From: an uncultured Caulobacterales bacterium
GTDB taxonomy: Bacteria; Pseudomonadota; Alphaproteobacteria; Caulobacterales; Caulobacteraceae
DNA length: 64,000 bases
Direction of reading: 5' to 3'
NCBI GenBank assembly: GCA_903840435.1
Contig: CAIMFV010000047.1
Coordinates: 183,582 to 247,581, forward strand
Under the pieces are notes generated by a model that saw only the letters and a list, made by a program, of their open reading frames with translations, searched no databases and was not told where the DNA came from. Positions 36,916 to 47,094 of this stretch are shown here, piece by piece. Position 1 is the first letter of the stretch. Every line of letters starts with the position of its first letter. The translations under genes were made by a program, and so were the position numbers.

Positions 36916-37872
36916 ATGCAAATACGGCCGCTTGGAAAATCGGGTCTCACCACCGCCAAATTTGCCTTTGGCGGCAATGTCTTCGGGTGGACTGCCGATA
37001 GAGAAACCTCGTTTCGCCTGTTGGACGCCTGCGTCTCAGCAGGCGTGACACTGATCGATACGGCCGACGTCTATTCTGCTTGGGTTCCAGGCCACACGGG
37101 CGGGGAATCTGAGACGGTCATCGGCGCGTGGTTGCGCGCCCGCGGTCCTTCCGCGCGCGACAAGGTCTTGATTGCGACCAAGGTGGCCATGGCGCCCAAC
37201 CGCTCCGGCCTGAAGGGTGAAAATATCCGCGCGGCCTGTGAAGACAGTCTAAGGCGATTAGGGGTTGAAACCATTGACCTCTATCAGTCGCATCGCGATG
37301 ATCCTGACACACCGATGGAAGAAACCTTGCAGGCCTATGCGGGGCTGATCGCTGAAGGCAAGGTGAGGGCGATTGGCGCCTCGAACTTTACCGCGGCCCG
37401 ACTAAAGGCGGCGCTCGATCTCAGCGAAAGCCTGAACCTGCCGCGCTATGAAACCTTGCAGCCGCAATACAATCTCTACGACCGGGCAGATTTTGAGCGC
37501 GACCTGCAGGGCCTCTGTTTAGAGCGTCAGGTTGGGGTCATTCCCTATTATGGTTTGGCGTCGGGCTTCTTGACCGGCAAATATCGCTCAGAGGCCGATT
37601 TTGGCAAAAGCGTTCGAGGTCGGCGCATGGGGGCCTATCTCACCCCGCGAGGCCTCGGCATTCTCGCCTGTCTCGACACGGTGGCGGCGGAATTGGAGAC
37701 GAACCAAGCCGCCGTCGCCTTGGCGTGGTTGATGGCCCAGCCGGGTTTGACCGCGCCCATCGCCTCGGCGACCACTGTGGCGCAACTCGAAGCACTTTTT
37801 CAGGCCTTGACGCTCGAACTTCGTCCCGATCACCTGACGCGACTTAACGCCGCAAGCGAGGAGGGGGGCTGA
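36916..37872 (+). CDS. aldo/keto reductase
   Basis: 318-residue NAD(P)H-dependent oxidoreductase of the aldo/keto reductase fold. The catalytic tetrad is visible: Asp and Tyr in DTADVYSAW, Lys in VLIATKV, His in YQSHRDDP. The C-terminal cofactor region is PIASATTVAQLEAL. It starts nine bases after the preceding membrane gene, so it may share its transcript. The substrate is unknown. The stop is one base from the convergent kinase stop. Confidence 0.94.
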   Translation: MQIRPLGKSGLTTAKFAFGGNVFGWTADRETSFRLLDACVSAGVTLIDTADVYSAWVPGHTGGESETVIGAWLRARGPSARDKVLIATKVAMAPNRSGLKGENIRAACEDSLRRLGVETIDLYQSHRDDPDTPMEETLQAYAGLIAEGKVRAIGASNFTAARLKAALDLSESLNLPRYETLQPQYNLYDRADFERDLQGLCLERQVGVIPYYGLASGFLTGKYRSEADFGKSVRGRRMGAYLTPRGLGILACLDTVAAELETNQAAVALAWLMAQPGLTAPIASATTVAQLEALFQALTLELRPDHLTRLNAASEEGG

Positions 37873-37873
37873 C

Positions 37874-40030
37874 CTAAGCCAGTCTGAGGTGTCGGGAGGC
37901 GTGGCCTTGCCGCGCGTGCAAGGCCGTCTCAAGGTCAGCCGCGCCGGTCAGGGCCAAGATGGTTTCGATCAGGGTCTGCGGGGCGACAGGTTTGGCGATC
38001 ACCGCGTCGACGCCAAGCGCGTGATAGGTCGCGACCTGTGCGTCCATGACATTGGCGGTAAGGGCGGCGATGGGTGTGCGGCGACGGCCGGTCGCGCTCT
38101 CGCGCCGGCGAATTTCCTGCACGGCGGCGTGGCCATCCATCACCGGCATTTGCATGTCCATCAACACCACATCCCATTCCTGGGCTTGCCAAGCCGCGAC
38201 GGCCTGTTCGCCGTTTTCCACCAGGAGCAGGTCGAGCCCCACCTGTTCGAGGAGCGTCCGGAGCACCAGTTGGTTGGTCTTGTGGTCTTCGGCGGCAAGG
38301 ATGCGCAGACCTTGGGTTTCGAAATGTGCCGCGGCCTGCGGCGTTTGGGTAGCGGCGATCGTTTCGGGCTGAGCCCCAGCCGCGCGAGCAATCTGCAAGA
38401 TGACGCGGAAGGTTGAGCCCTCGCCAAGGCGGCTCGTGACCTCGACCTCGCCACCCATCAGCGCGACAAGCTCGCGGGTGATGGCAAGGCCCAGTCCGGT
38501 TCCGCCATGGCGCCGTGCGATGGAGGCGTCGGCCTGCTCGAACTTTTTGAACAGCTGGGATTGTCGCTCGGCCGCAATCCCTTCGCCCGTATCACTGACC
38601 TCTAAGGTGACGTGGCCCTGTTCGGAGGCTCGCACCAAAACACTGACGCCTCCTGACGCGGTAAATTTCAGGGCGTTGGAAATCAGGTTGTGCAAAATCT
38701 GGCGTATCCGCACCGCGTCGCCCAGAAACTCCGCGTCGGCTTCGGAAGAAAGCGTCAGCTCGAAGCTCAAACCCTTTTCCTCAGCAATGGCAGAAAAGGC
38801 GGCGTGACTATCGCGGACCAGGGCTGCGAGGTTGAAAGGGGCCACCTCCAGTTCGATGCGGCCCGCCTCGATCTTGGCCATATCCAACACGTCGTTCAGG
38901 AGTGCGAGTAATAGGTCGCCAGAATTTTGGATCACCGCCAATCGCTGGCGTTGGCGCGGCGAAAGTTCGTCTCGGCCCATGGCCGCCGCCATGCCAAGGA
39001 CGCCGTTCAGCGGCGTGCGGATCTCATGGCTCATATTGGCGAGAAAATCTGACTTGGCCGCATTGGCTTTTTCCGCCGCCTGTCGCGAAATGCGCGCGGC
39101 GCTGTGCAGCCTCGTCAACCTTTGTGCCGTGCGGTTGCGCTCGGCCAAGGCGCTGGTCGCAGGAACCGTGCACAGGAAAATAGAGACGAAAAAGACCTTG
39201 ATCATGGTCTGGGCTTGCAACGAGTTCCCATGGGCCATCAGCTCAATCGGGCCAAGTTGGGCATCGGTCATCATGGCGGCAATCAGGGCCACACCCATCA
39301 CCGACCCCATGACCCAAGGCGGGCCAGCGCGGAAAGCCATCAAAATCAAGAGCGGGTAGATGAAGAGAAACAGCGGATAGCTTTGGGTGAAAGCGAACGC
39401 CGTCACCATCAGGACAATCAGCACCAAAAGCCACCGCTCGAACGGCGCGGCGTGCGAGCCATAGATAAGGCGGTGGCGATTGAGCACGAGGAGAATGGCG
39501 GGCGTTGCGATGGTCAACCCAAGCCAATCCTCGCCGATCCATTGCGCCCAATCGACAAGCAGGGGAGGGCGGTGGACAACAAAGGCGCTCAGCGCCACTT
39601 CGCCCACCGTGGCTTCCGCCACCACACTCAACAGCGCCACGACCACAAAGGTAAAAAGCCGATTGAGGCGGGTTAAGTCCGTCGCCGCACCACAATATCT
39701 GCGGGTCAAAAAGGCGACACTGATGGCGAGAGCCAGGTTCAGCGCCGAATAGAGGATATTTTCGGTAAGGGTTGTTCCGGCCAGCGCATTGCCCACCAGG
39801 TTGACACCGCAACAGGTCAGGACCAGCAGTCCTCCCCAGGACCGGGGCAGGGTCAAAAGTCCGGCCACCAAGACGCCACTCGCGGGCCAAAAGGCGGCAT
39901 TGTTAAAGGGATCGCGGCACAACAGGCTGACAACTGCCACCAAGGCGGCAAAGGCGCCCGTCAGGGCGACGACGGTCGGAAACCCTCGCGCGTGAACGCT
40001 TTGTCGATCAAGACGCCAGCGACCTGTCAT
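37874..40030 (-). CDS. MASE1 hybrid sensor histidine kinase/response regulator
   Basis: About 718 residues. An N-terminal MASE1 sensor with about eight membrane helices (about 15-290) is followed by a coiled linker. HisKA contains [15 protein letters not shown] (His about 335), and HATPase_c contains [20 protein letters not shown] and [11 protein letters not shown]-terminal receiver carries the phosphoacceptor Asp in [12 protein letters not shown] (about D625). MASE1 ligands are generally unknown. No phosphotransfer partner is encoded alongside. A GTG start at 40078 is an alternative. Confidence 0.95.
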   Translation of the reverse strand: MTGRWRLDRQSVHARGFPTVVALTGAFAALVAVVSLLCRDPFNNAAFWPASGVLVAGLLTLPRSWGGLLVLTCCGVNLVGNALAGTTLTENILYSALNLALAISVAFLTRRYCGAATDLTRLNRLFTFVVVALLSVVAEATVGEVALSAFVVHRPPLLVDWAQWIGEDWLGLTIATPAILLVLNRHRLIYGSHAAPFERWLLVLIVLMVTAFAFTQSYPLFLFIYPLLILMAFRAGPPWVMGSVMGVALIAAMMTDAQLGPIELMAHGNSLQAQTMIKVFFVSIFLCTVPATSALAERNRTAQRLTRLHSAARISRQAAEKANAAKSDFLANMSHEIRTPLNGVLGMAAAMGRDELSPRQRQRLAVIQNSGDLLLALLNDVLDMAKIEAGRIELEVAPFNLAALVRDSHAAFSAIAEEKGLSFELTLSSEADAEFLGDAVRIRQILHNLISNALKFTASGGVSVLVRASEQGHVTLEVSDTGEGIAAERQSQLFKKFEQADASIARRHGGTGLGLAITRELVALMGGEVEVTSRLGEGSTFRVILQIARAAGAQPETIAATQTPQAAAHFETQGLRILAAEDHKTNQLVLRTLLEQVGLDLLLVENGEQAVAAWQAQEWDVVLMDMQMPVMDGHAAVQEIRRRESATGRRRTPIAALTANVMDAQVATYHALGVDAVIAKPVAPQTLIETILALTGAADLETALHARQGHASRHLRLA

Positions 40031-40295
40031 CTGCTCTAAGAACCTTTGAATGACCGACGCCGAGAGGACCGAACACACAGGCTAACGTGAAAATGTTCAA
40101 ATTGTCTTTCGCATTTCAACATATCAATCTGCTTGGCTCGACAGAGGGGTAAAACCTTGTCGACGCGCAATCCAAGCCTGCAGCCAAGGTTTGGGAAATG
40201 GATGCAACTTCAATTTCGTAAGGTGTGGAGGATACCTTCGCTGCGCCGCGAGAAATTCGCTGCAATCCGAAGAGGTGCTCGTTAGAAGGAGGCGC

Positions 40296-41924
40296 ATGCT
40301 TCGCCTGACTGAAATCAGACTGCCCCTGGATCACCCGGAAGACGCGCTTGCCGCCGCTGCCGCCGAGCGTTTGGGCGTCGCCCAAGCCGATATTCGCAGC
40401 TTAAAGCTGGTTCGGCGGGCTTATGACGCGCGCAAACGCTCCCAGATCGTCTGGGTCTATTCCCTCGACGTCAGCCTCGCAGATTCGCAGGCAGAAAACG
40501 CTGCCATCGCCGCTGACCCACGGGTGCGGCCGAGCCCTGACACCGATTACCAGCTGGTCAGGCGGGCGACGGGTCTCGAGCGCCATCGGCCTATCGTCAT
40601 TGGGGCTGGACCTTGCGGTCTGTTCGCGACCTTGATCCTGGCCCAAATGGGTTTCCGGCCTCTGCTTTTAGATCGTGGCAAGCCTGTCCGTGAGCGGACC
40701 AAAGATACCTGGGGCTTTTGGCGTCGCGCCGAGCTCAATCCCGAATCGAATGTGCAGTTCGGCGAAGGGGGTGCTGGCACCTTTTCTGACGGCAAGCTCT
40801 ATAGCCAGATCAAGGACCCGCGCCATCTCGGCCGGAAAGTCTTGCAGGAGTTCGTCATCGCGGGCGCCCCACCGGAAATTCTCACCGAAGCCCACCCCCA
40901 TATTGGCACCTTTCGGCTGGTCGGTATGGTGGAGCGGATGCGGGCAACGATTGAGGCGCTGGGTGGCGAATATCGCTTTCAGACCAAGGTCACCGGACTT
41001 GAATTTCGCCAAGCGGGTGGCGGTCGTCGCGTCGCGGCGGTCCTAACCGAGGACGGCCAGCGGATCGCGGCGGATCAGGTGGTTCTGGCGGTGGGCCATA
41101 GCGCGAGAGACGTATTTGCCTGGCTGCACGCGCAAGGCGTCTATCTCGAGGCCAAGCCATTTTCCATAGGTGTGCGGATCGAGCATCCCCAGTCTCTGAT
41201 CGATCGGGCGCGATTTGGCGACTTTGCCGGCCTTAAGGCGCTGGGGGCTGCCGATTATCGTCTCAGCCATGCCTGTCGTAACGGCCGGACGGCCTACAGC
41301 TTTTGCATGTGTCCCGGCGGCACAGTGGTGGCGGCTGCGTCCGAGCCAGGGCGTCTTGTGACCAATGGCATGAGCCAATATTCGCGCAATGAGCGCAATG
41401 CCAATGCCGCCTTGGTGGTCGATGTCCAGCCGGAGCGCGACTATCCCGGCCATCCGCTGGCGGGTATCGACCTGCAAAGGTTTTGGGAAGCCAAGGCCTT
41501 CGCGGCGGGCGGCAGTGATTATCGGGCCCCCGCCCAACGGGTTGGTGATTTTCTGAGCGGTCAACCTTCGACACAGCTCGGCAACATTGCGCCGTCCTAC
41601 CGTCCCGGCGTCCGCCCGGGAGATTTGACGACCTGCCTGCCCGATTTTGTGGTCGATGCCCTGCGCGAAGCCCTTCCCGCCTTTGGTCGGCGCATGGCCG
41701 GTTTTGACCAGCCCGACGCGGTTTTGACCGGGATTGAAACCCGCACCTCGTCGCCCGTGCGAATCCGTCGCGGGGCAGACTTCCAAAGCCTCAATATCGG
41801 GGGCCTCTACCCGGCAGGGGAAGGCGCAGGCTATGCCGGGGGAATTCTCTCAGCGGCTATTGATGGAATTAAGGTGGCTGAGGCGGTCGCAGAACAGGCT
41901 GGCGCTGACCTCAAAAGGGATTAG
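40296..41924 (+). CDS. FAD-dependent dehydrogenase-like protein
   Basis: 542-residue NAD(P)/FAD-dependent oxidoreductase family protein. An N-terminal domain of about 95 residues (LRLTEIRLPLDHPEDALAAAAAERLG...) precedes the FAD-binding GAGPCGLFATLILAQMGFRPLLLDRG. Further motifs are EGGAGTFSDGKLYSQIKD, LAVGHSARD and the C-terminal GLYPAGEGAGYAGGILSAAIDG. Widely conserved but functionally uncharacterised. A near-perfect AGAAGGAGG before the ATG at 40296 fixes the start. Confidence 0.92.
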   Translation: MLRLTEIRLPLDHPEDALAAAAAERLGVAQADIRSLKLVRRAYDARKRSQIVWVYSLDVSLADSQAENAAIAADPRVRPSPDTDYQLVRRATGLERHRPIVIGAGPCGLFATLILAQMGFRPLLLDRGKPVRERTKDTWGFWRRAELNPESNVQFGEGGAGTFSDGKLYSQIKDPRHLGRKVLQEFVIAGAPPEILTEAHPHIGTFRLVGMVERMRATIEALGGEYRFQTKVTGLEFRQAGGGRRVAAVLTEDGQRIAADQVVLAVGHSARDVFAWLHAQGVYLEAKPFSIGVRIEHPQSLIDRARFGDFAGLKALGAADYRLSHACRNGRTAYSFCMCPGGTVVAAASEPGRLVTNGMSQYSRNERNANAALVVDVQPERDYPGHPLAGIDLQRFWEAKAFAAGGSDYRAPAQRVGDFLSGQPSTQLGNIAPSYRPGVRPGDLTTCLPDFVVDALREALPAFGRRMAGFDQPDAVLTGIETRTSSPVRIRRGADFQSLNIGGLYPAGEGAGYAGGILSAAIDGIKVAEAVAEQAGADLKRD

Positions 41925-42056
41925 GCCGGTCCGTTTTTCGTCTGACGAGGGAAAGACGTTGTCAGCCTGGGCGCAGCGCGCTTTGTGCCAATACAAGACA
42001 TTGGCACATTCTGGGTCGGTCTATCGGTCGTCCCCTGCACCAAAAGGATACATCTC

Positions 42057-42551
42057 ATGCGTCGTGCGCTTCTCCTCGGCGGTGTGTTGGCGTCCAGCCT
42101 TGCTGGACCCAGCTTGGCGCAATATGCTGGTCCCTATCAGCCACCGCCGGCCTATGCCTATGCCGGACAGGTCGCACCCGCCTATCGCCAGGAGGGCTAT
42201 GGCCCGGGCTTTACCGTGCTCGGCGCGCGGGCTGGCGTCACTGTGCTTGGCTTTGACGTGGGCGCGGGCGCCCATCTGAGCTTTGATGGCGGGCGTCATC
42301 ACCCGATCACGCCGCCGGCCTATGTGCCCTATATGCCGCCGCCGCCCTATCCGCAGCAGGCCTATGGTCAGCCCGTCTACGTCGTGCCGCAAGCCTATCC
42401 GGCTGAAGACTATGCGGTTGCGCCGGTGCAGAGCCAATATGTCGCCACAGAAGTTGCGCCGGAAGCCTATTACGCGCCCCCGCCGCCGCCGCCTCAGGCC
42501 TATTATGCACCGCCCCAAGCCTATTATTCGGCCCCTGTCTGCGGCTGCTGA
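42057..42551 (+). CDS. secreted Pro/Tyr/Ala-rich protein
   Basis: 164-residue protein with a signal peptide (RRALLLGGVLASSLAGPSLAQ) and a short central beta-like segment (TVLGARAGVTVLGFDVGAGAHLSF). A Pro/Tyr-rich C-terminal half (YMPPPPYPQQAYGQ, YYAPPPPPPQAYYAPPQAYY) ends in CGC. It is probably an envelope or surface structural protein. I recognise no family. ATG 42057 places the signal peptide at the N-terminus. Confidence 0.7.
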   Translation: MRRALLLGGVLASSLAGPSLAQYAGPYQPPPAYAYAGQVAPAYRQEGYGPGFTVLGARAGVTVLGFDVGAGAHLSFDGGRHHPITPPAYVPYMPPPPYPQQAYGQPVYVVPQAYPAEDYAVAPVQSQYVATEVAPEAYYAPPPPPPQAYYAPPQAYYSAPVCGC

Positions 42552-42685
42552 GGCTCTGAACCACCCGCGAGCCTCTGTCTTAGAGCGTTGAGGTCGCCTG
42601 AGGTGGCGAGTGAGGTTGCGAATTATTCACTTGCCCTTCATCGGCTGGCGCGTTGCTATGACGTCGCAAATTCGGCGGAGGCCAA

Positions 42686-43198
42686 ATGATCCCCACGGGA
42701 AACCCCTTGATCCCCCTTTTCGTGCTCATTGGGGTTGCGGCTCTGGTCCTGTGGCGAAATCGCAAACCGCAAGATCTAAAAATTTCAAATCTGCTCATCC
42801 GACCGGTGATGATTCTGGTTGGCGCGACCTTGTTTCTCACCTTTGTGGCACGCCCGACCACCGTTCTGGAGGCACTTGGCGTGGTGGTCGCGCTTGGGCT
42901 GGGTGCCGCGCTTGGCTGGCAGAGGGGAAAGCTTACCCGGTTGGACATCCATCCGGAAACCCAAAGTCTGATGGCCCATACCTCGCCGCTTGGCACAGTC
43001 ATGCTGCTCGGCTTGGTCGCCTTGCGCTATGGCTTGGGTTGGGTTTCGCGCCAGTACCCAAACCTCTTGCCGGTTTCCCCAGCCCAATTGACGGCCTGGT
43101 TATTGTGCCTTTGGGTGGGATTTCTATGCGTACAATCGCTAGAAATTTGGCTTCGCGCGCGCCGAACCCTGGCCAGCGCCACCTCGGCCACGGCCTAA
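42686..43198 (+). CDS. DUF1453/CcdC-like membrane protein
   Basis: 170 residues with about five membrane helices. The N-terminal helix followed by WRNRKPQDLKISNLLIRPVMILVGATLFLTF and GAALGWQRGKLTRLDIHPETQ fit the DUF1453/CcdC-like pattern of small membrane proteins. Function unknown. GGAGG lies just before the ATG. Confidence 0.75.
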   Translation: MIPTGNPLIPLFVLIGVAALVLWRNRKPQDLKISNLLIRPVMILVGATLFLTFVARPTTVLEALGVVVALGLGAALGWQRGKLTRLDIHPETQSLMAHTSPLGTVMLLGLVALRYGLGWVSRQYPNLLPVSPAQLTAWLLCLWVGFLCVQSLEIWLRARRTLASATSATA

Positions 43199-43253
43199 TC
43201 GGCGCGCAACTTCGCTGAGCCGCCTTTCGGCAGCGTCAAGGCGTGGCCAAGGT

Positions 43254-44099
43254 TTAACGCGCGGTCAAGGTCGGTGTCAGCCTGTCGCGCCAAATCCGAT
43301 AGCCTTCACGATTGGGGTGCAAGCCGTCGACAAACAGGGTGCCGATCTGACCGCCCGAGCTGTCGACAAATCCAGAATAGAGATCAAGAAAGACCACATC
43401 GCCGTCAAGGCGATGGTTCGCAGCTGCCGCTTCCAAGGCGGCGTTTACCGGCAAAACCACCTCTTGGTTTTTGCGCCCATCCGGTGTCGGCAAGAGGGAT
43501 TGCAGGATGATTTTCGCGTTTGGCTTTGCCCGGTGCGCCGCGGCGACCACGGCTTTCACGCCGTCGATAATGGACTGCACCTCCTCTGACTCAGGCGCCC
43601 AGCTATTATTGATCCCGGCCATGATGATCAAATAGTCCGGCTCGAGCGCAGGTGTGTCGAGCTCACCCAACCCGCCCTTGGCCTTGGGCAGCAGGCGATA
43701 GAGAATATGTTCGGTGCGATCCCCTGAAATGCCCAGGTCGAGGCCGAACAATTTGGGATCACGCCCCGCAAAGGTGTCGTTCCAGATCGTCGCGCCGTGC
43801 CATTTGCCCGGCACCCACAGATCCTCATCCATGGTCCAGAAATCGGTGATGGAGTCGCCGATAAAGACCAGTTTCACCCGCCGAACCCAGGCTTGATCCT
43901 GCAGGGTGTGATCAATTTCGACCAACCGCTTTTGCCAATATTCTACCCGCGCTGTTGGGGTGACAGAGGCAAATGGGGCGGGCTCTCCAGCCAAGCTCGC
44001 AGAGGCGGCGGCGCACAGGGCCAAGGCAAGCGCCGCACGGATGAGGCCCTTATCCATTCGACGTGCCCTTGCAGGCGCTTGCGAGACGGGCGTCTTCAT
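43254..44099 (-). CDS. secreted GDSL/SGNH-family esterase
   Basis: 281-residue SGNH hydrolase. Block I is VKLVFIGDSITDFW (nucleophile Ser), block II is LGISGDRTEHILYRL, block III is MAGINNSWAP, and the catalytic Asp-His is in DGLHPNREGYRIW. A signal peptide (about residues 15-37) indicates export. It resembles bacterial PAF-acetylhydrolase-like/GDSL acylhydrolases that deacylate sugars or lipids. Its ATG overlaps the gloB stop (ATGA), so it is co-translated with gloB. Confidence 0.93.
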   Translation of the reverse strand: MKTPVSQAPARARRMDKGLIRAALALALCAAASASLAGEPAPFASVTPTARVEYWQKRLVEIDHTLQDQAWVRRVKLVFIGDSITDFWTMDEDLWVPGKWHGATIWNDTFAGRDPKLFGLDLGISGDRTEHILYRLLPKAKGGLGELDTPALEPDYLIIMAGINNSWAPESEEVQSIIDGVKAVVAAAHRAKPNAKIILQSLLPTPDGRKNQEVVLPVNAALEAAAANHRLDGDVVFLDLYSGFVDSSGGQIGTLFVDGLHPNREGYRIWRDRLTPTLTAR

Positions 44100-44857
44100 C
44101 CCTTAAAGGTGTCTTTCGCACTCCGCACTGCAGCAAAGGCGGCGACGGGGTCCTGGTCGGCGACGCCAAGTTTCGGCGCGAGTTTGACCGCGCGTAAAAA
44201 TGGATTGGTCGCCTTTTCAAGGCCGATTGTGGTTGGGACCGTGGCGAGGTTTTGCTCGCGGCGCCGAAAGATCTCAACCGTGCGGGCCACCAGTGTCGGG
44301 TCGTCGTCGAGGCTCAACGCGAACCTTGCATTGGAAGCGGTATATTCGTGGGCGCAAAAAACTTCAGTCGCATCGGGCAGGGCGGCGAGGCGCTGCAGGC
44401 CTTCCCACATCTGCTTCGGCGTCCCTTCAAAGATACGGCCGCAGCCGAGCGCAAATATCGCGTCTCCGACAAAGGCCTTTTCGGCCGCCGCCGCATAATA
44501 GGCGATATGGCCAAGGGTGTGTCCGCCGACGTCAAGCACGTCGAGCTGGGTAGCGCCAAGCTTCACCACCTCGCCGCCGCCCACCTCGCGGTCGAGGGGC
44601 GCAATGCGCCGAACCTCGGCGGGGCCAATGATCTCAGCGCCGGTAACCTCTTTGATCTTGGCATTACCGCCCGCATGATCCGGATGCCAGTGGGTGTTTA
44701 GGACATGGGTGATGGTCCAGCCCAAGGTTTTCGCGTGGGCAAGGATGGCGTCGGCGTCCGGAGTGTCGATCGTAGCGACTTGGCCGCTGTCGACGTCCCG
44801 TGCCAGGATCAGATAATTGTCTTCCAGACAGGGGGCGATCGAGACCTCGAGGGTCAT
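44096..44857 (-). CDS. gloB: hydroxyacylglutathione hydrolase (glyoxalase II)
   Basis: Hydrolyses S-D-lactoylglutathione to D-lactate and glutathione in methylglyoxal detoxification. The 253-residue protein has the metallo-beta-lactamase motif THWHPDHAGG, the downstream GHTLGHIAYY and VGDAIFALGCGRIFEG, and the C-terminal ENLATVPTTIGLEKATNPFLR. GGAG before the ATG at 44857 supports this start. Divergent from a SAM methyltransferase gene. Confidence 0.97.
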   Translation of the reverse strand: MTLEVSIAPCLEDNYLILARDVDSGQVATIDTPDADAILAHAKTLGWTITHVLNTHWHPDHAGGNAKIKEVTGAEIIGPAEVRRIAPLDREVGGGEVVKLGATQLDVLDVGGHTLGHIAYYAAAAEKAFVGDAIFALGCGRIFEGTPKQMWEGLQRLAALPDATEVFCAHEYTASNARFALSLDDDPTLVARTVEIFRRREQNLATVPTTIGLEKATNPFLRAVKLAPKLGVADQDPVAAFAAVRSAKDTFKG

Positions 44858-44941
44858 GGTCGGTTCTCCGATACAGAACGAGGCGTTCAAGCCTATAAGG
44901 AAGGTCCCCTATAGCGCGATGATCAGGATGCGGCGAGGCCT

Positions 44942-45709
44942 ATGCGGCGCGATGTGCTCGACTTAAGGGCGTTTTACGCCAATCCCCTGGGGGAGGCGGC
45001 GAGATCGGCCATTTCCCGCCAGGTTCGCCTGGCGTGGGGGGAGGCGCGCGGGTTGGCGCTCTTGGGCCTTGGATATGCGACGCCCTTTTTGGCCCGCTTT
45101 ACGCCGACCGCCGAACGAATCGCGGTTGCCATGCCTGCCGGTCAGGGGGTTGAGCTATGGCCAGAGGGCGCACGCAACCTCGCCTGTCTCGCGGACGAGA
45201 CGGCCTTGCCCTTTTCGGCGGCGCAATTTGACCGGGCTCTGGTGGTGCACGCTCTGGAAGAGTGCGACGCCCCGGACCGCCTTTTGGCGGAAGCAACGCG
45301 CGTGCTCAAACCCAATGGTCGCGTGATTATTGTGGTGGTCAATCGACGCAGCCTGTGGGCGGGCGCCGATAGCACGCCGTTTGGCCATGGCAGGCCCTAT
45401 ACACGGCGGCAGTTAGAAATGGCGATTGTCCATGCGGGCCTGCAACCGCGCGCCTGGTCGCGGGCCCTCTATGCGCCGCCCTGGCCTGCGGTGGCAGGAT
45501 TGTCGGATATGATCGAACAGGCAGGCTCGCGCCTGCAAGCGCCCGGTGCGGGCCTGCTTTTGATGGAGGCGGAAAAGCAGGTGTTTGCCGTCAGGCCCAA
45601 GGCCCGGCTTGCACGGGTGGTCGTGCCCGCACTTCGCCCGGCAACGGCCTTTCCTGCCGGTTCGGGGGCAAGAAAATCGAACCTGTCGTCACATGAAACC
45701 TTGGCCTGA
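44942..45709 (+). CDS. class I SAM-dependent methyltransferase
   Basis: 255-residue methyltransferase-fold protein: glycine-rich motif LALLGLGYATPFLARF, LPFSAAQFDRALVVHALEECDAPDRLLAEATRVLKPNGRVIIVVVNRRSLW. The C-terminal part is RFQ/Arg-rich without a second domain. The divergent pairing with gloB is found in other alphaproteobacteria, but the substrate is not known. Confidence 0.9.
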   Translation: MRRDVLDLRAFYANPLGEAARSAISRQVRLAWGEARGLALLGLGYATPFLARFTPTAERIAVAMPAGQGVELWPEGARNLACLADETALPFSAAQFDRALVVHALEECDAPDRLLAEATRVLKPNGRVIIVVVNRRSLWAGADSTPFGHGRPYTRRQLEMAIVHAGLQPRAWSRALYAPPWPAVAGLSDMIEQAGSRLQAPGAGLLLMEAEKQVFAVRPKARLARVVVPALRPATAFPAGSGARKSNLSSHETLA

Positions 45710-45768
45710 CAAGTGGTCTTGGCGTAAGACACCTGTTGACATGGCAGCTGCAGAAAGGAACTCCGCCG

Positions 45769-46113
45769 ATGAAGATGATCGTCGCCATCATCAAGCCGAG
45801 CCGCCTGGATGCGGTGCTCGACGCCGTGACCGAGGCGGGCGCCTCTGGCATTACGGTGACGGAGGTGCGCGGCTATGGCCGTCAGCGCGGTAAGACCGAG
45901 GTCTATCGTGGCGCCGAATATGCGGTGAAACTCTTGCCCAAGGTCAAGCTGGAGATTGCCGTGCCAGACGACCTCGTCACCCCTGTGACGGAAGCCATTG
46001 CAGGGGCGGCGAATTCCGGCAAGATTGGCGATGGCAAGGTGTTCGTGCTCGATCTCGAAGCGGCCATGCGGATTCGCACAGGTGAGCGCGACGCAGCCGC
46101 GATTGCGCTTTAG
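45769..46113 (+). CDS. P-II family nitrogen regulator
   Basis: 114-residue PII signal-transduction protein. It has the N-terminal MKMIVAIIKPSRLDAV, the T-loop RGYGRQRGKTEVYRGAEYAV with Tyr at exactly position 51 (the uridylylation site), PKVKLEIAV, and the C-terminal GKIGDGKVFVLDLEAAMRIRTGE. It senses 2-oxoglutarate and ATP/ADP and regulates nitrogen metabolism. Neither glnA nor amtB is adjacent, so GlnB versus GlnK cannot be decided. AAAGGA precedes the ATG. Confidence 0.96.
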   Translation: MKMIVAIIKPSRLDAVLDAVTEAGASGITVTEVRGYGRQRGKTEVYRGAEYAVKLLPKVKLEIAVPDDLVTPVTEAIAGAANSGKIGDGKVFVLDLEAAMRIRTGERDAAAIAL

Positions 46114-46118
46114 GCCCC

Positions 46119-46156
46119 ACATTTGGGCCTAACCCATTTGGGCCTAACCCATTTGG
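46119..46156. repeat. 15-bp tandem duplication at the 3' end of the DUF3667 gene
   Basis: The 15-base unit GGGCCTAACCCATTT follows itself directly and is preceded by a partial copy. It spans the DUF3667 stop codon and the gap to the PII stop. The first part also forms AGGCCC...GGGCCT with 46111 onward. It looks like a small slippage duplication; any terminator role is unproven. Confidence 0.6.
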
Positions 46157-47094
46157 GAAAGCCCGACGGCGATCAGGCCAAGGCCGATCAGCACGACGCC
46201 GACCAGGGCGCCGACGAATAAAAAGCCCATACGCAGTAGGGCGCCGATTAGGCTGACCCCGTAGACTCCCCTTAAGTGAAAAAGCAGGTGAACGGGAGCG
46301 GCGAGCAGCACCCAACCGTTCCAATCTGAGGGGAGTACCAAGAAGACGCAGGCGAGCAGTCCTTGAAACGACAAGCTGTGCAGCGAAAAAATCACGTGGT
46401 CGAACAGGTAGACCCCCTTGCGAAACGCCATGACCACGCTGAGCAAAAGGGCAGATAGCGGCAACATCAAGAACGCGAACCGCTCGCCCCAGGATTCTAA
46501 AACCAGCTTAAACCGCTCCGGGTCGTCAATGACACTCTTCAGGCGCGACTGCAGCCAATTGGTCGCGGCGCGGTTGGTATCGCTGCCGCCGAGCTTAACA
46601 TTGACCTTCGATACCCCAGCTTTCAGCGCCTCCTTTTTGTCGACGCTCAGGCTTTTGCCCTCTGGGTCGACAGAGCCCGTCTTTTCGGCTGGGTTGAAAT
46701 GGACGTAATCGCGGCCCGCGATTGAGCCGGTGAAAAACACCAGCAGCAACACAACTAAGAACAGCCGTAAGGGCGGAATTTGTGGCGCGCGATGGCCGTC
46801 GAGATAGCTGCGCGTCAGGCGGCCCGGCCGAAAGGCCAGATCGGGGAGGGTGCGCCACAGCCTGCCATCGAAGTGCAAAAGGCCCTCGACGACCTCCGCC
46901 ACCAGTTTGAACGCCGAGCGATGGAAGTCTTCCGCCGTCTGCCCGCAGGCGTGGCACCAAGGGCCTAAAAGTGTGACGCCGCAATTGGCGCATTTTCCCT
47001 CCGGAGGGTGGGCGTGGTCCTTGGCCTTGCGCCGTCCGCCCCTCCAGCCGCTGGCGAGCGCGTCGACCGCTGCAGTTTCAATCTCTTGGCTCAT
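46144..47094 (-). CDS. DUF3667 domain-containing membrane protein
   Basis: 316 residues. An N-terminal zinc-ribbon (CANCGVTLLGPWCHACGQ, about 36-53) leads into the DUF3667 sequence (FKLVAEVVEGLLHFDGRLWRTLPDLAFRPGRLTRSYLDGHRAPQIPPLRLFLVVLLLVFF). About five membrane helices follow. Function unknown. Convergent with the PII gene; its stop lies inside a 15-bp tandem duplication. Confidence 0.92.
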   Translation of the reverse strand: MSQEIETAAVDALASGWRGGRRKAKDHAHPPEGKCANCGVTLLGPWCHACGQTAEDFHRSAFKLVAEVVEGLLHFDGRLWRTLPDLAFRPGRLTRSYLDGHRAPQIPPLRLFLVVLLLVFFTGSIAGRDYVHFNPAEKTGSVDPEGKSLSVDKKEALKAGVSKVNVKLGGSDTNRAATNWLQSRLKSVIDDPERFKLVLESWGERFAFLMLPLSALLLSVVMAFRKGVYLFDHVIFSLHSLSFQGLLACVFLVLPSDWNGWVLLAAPVHLLFHLRGVYGVSLIGALLRMGFLFVGALVGVVLIGLGLIAVGLSQMG

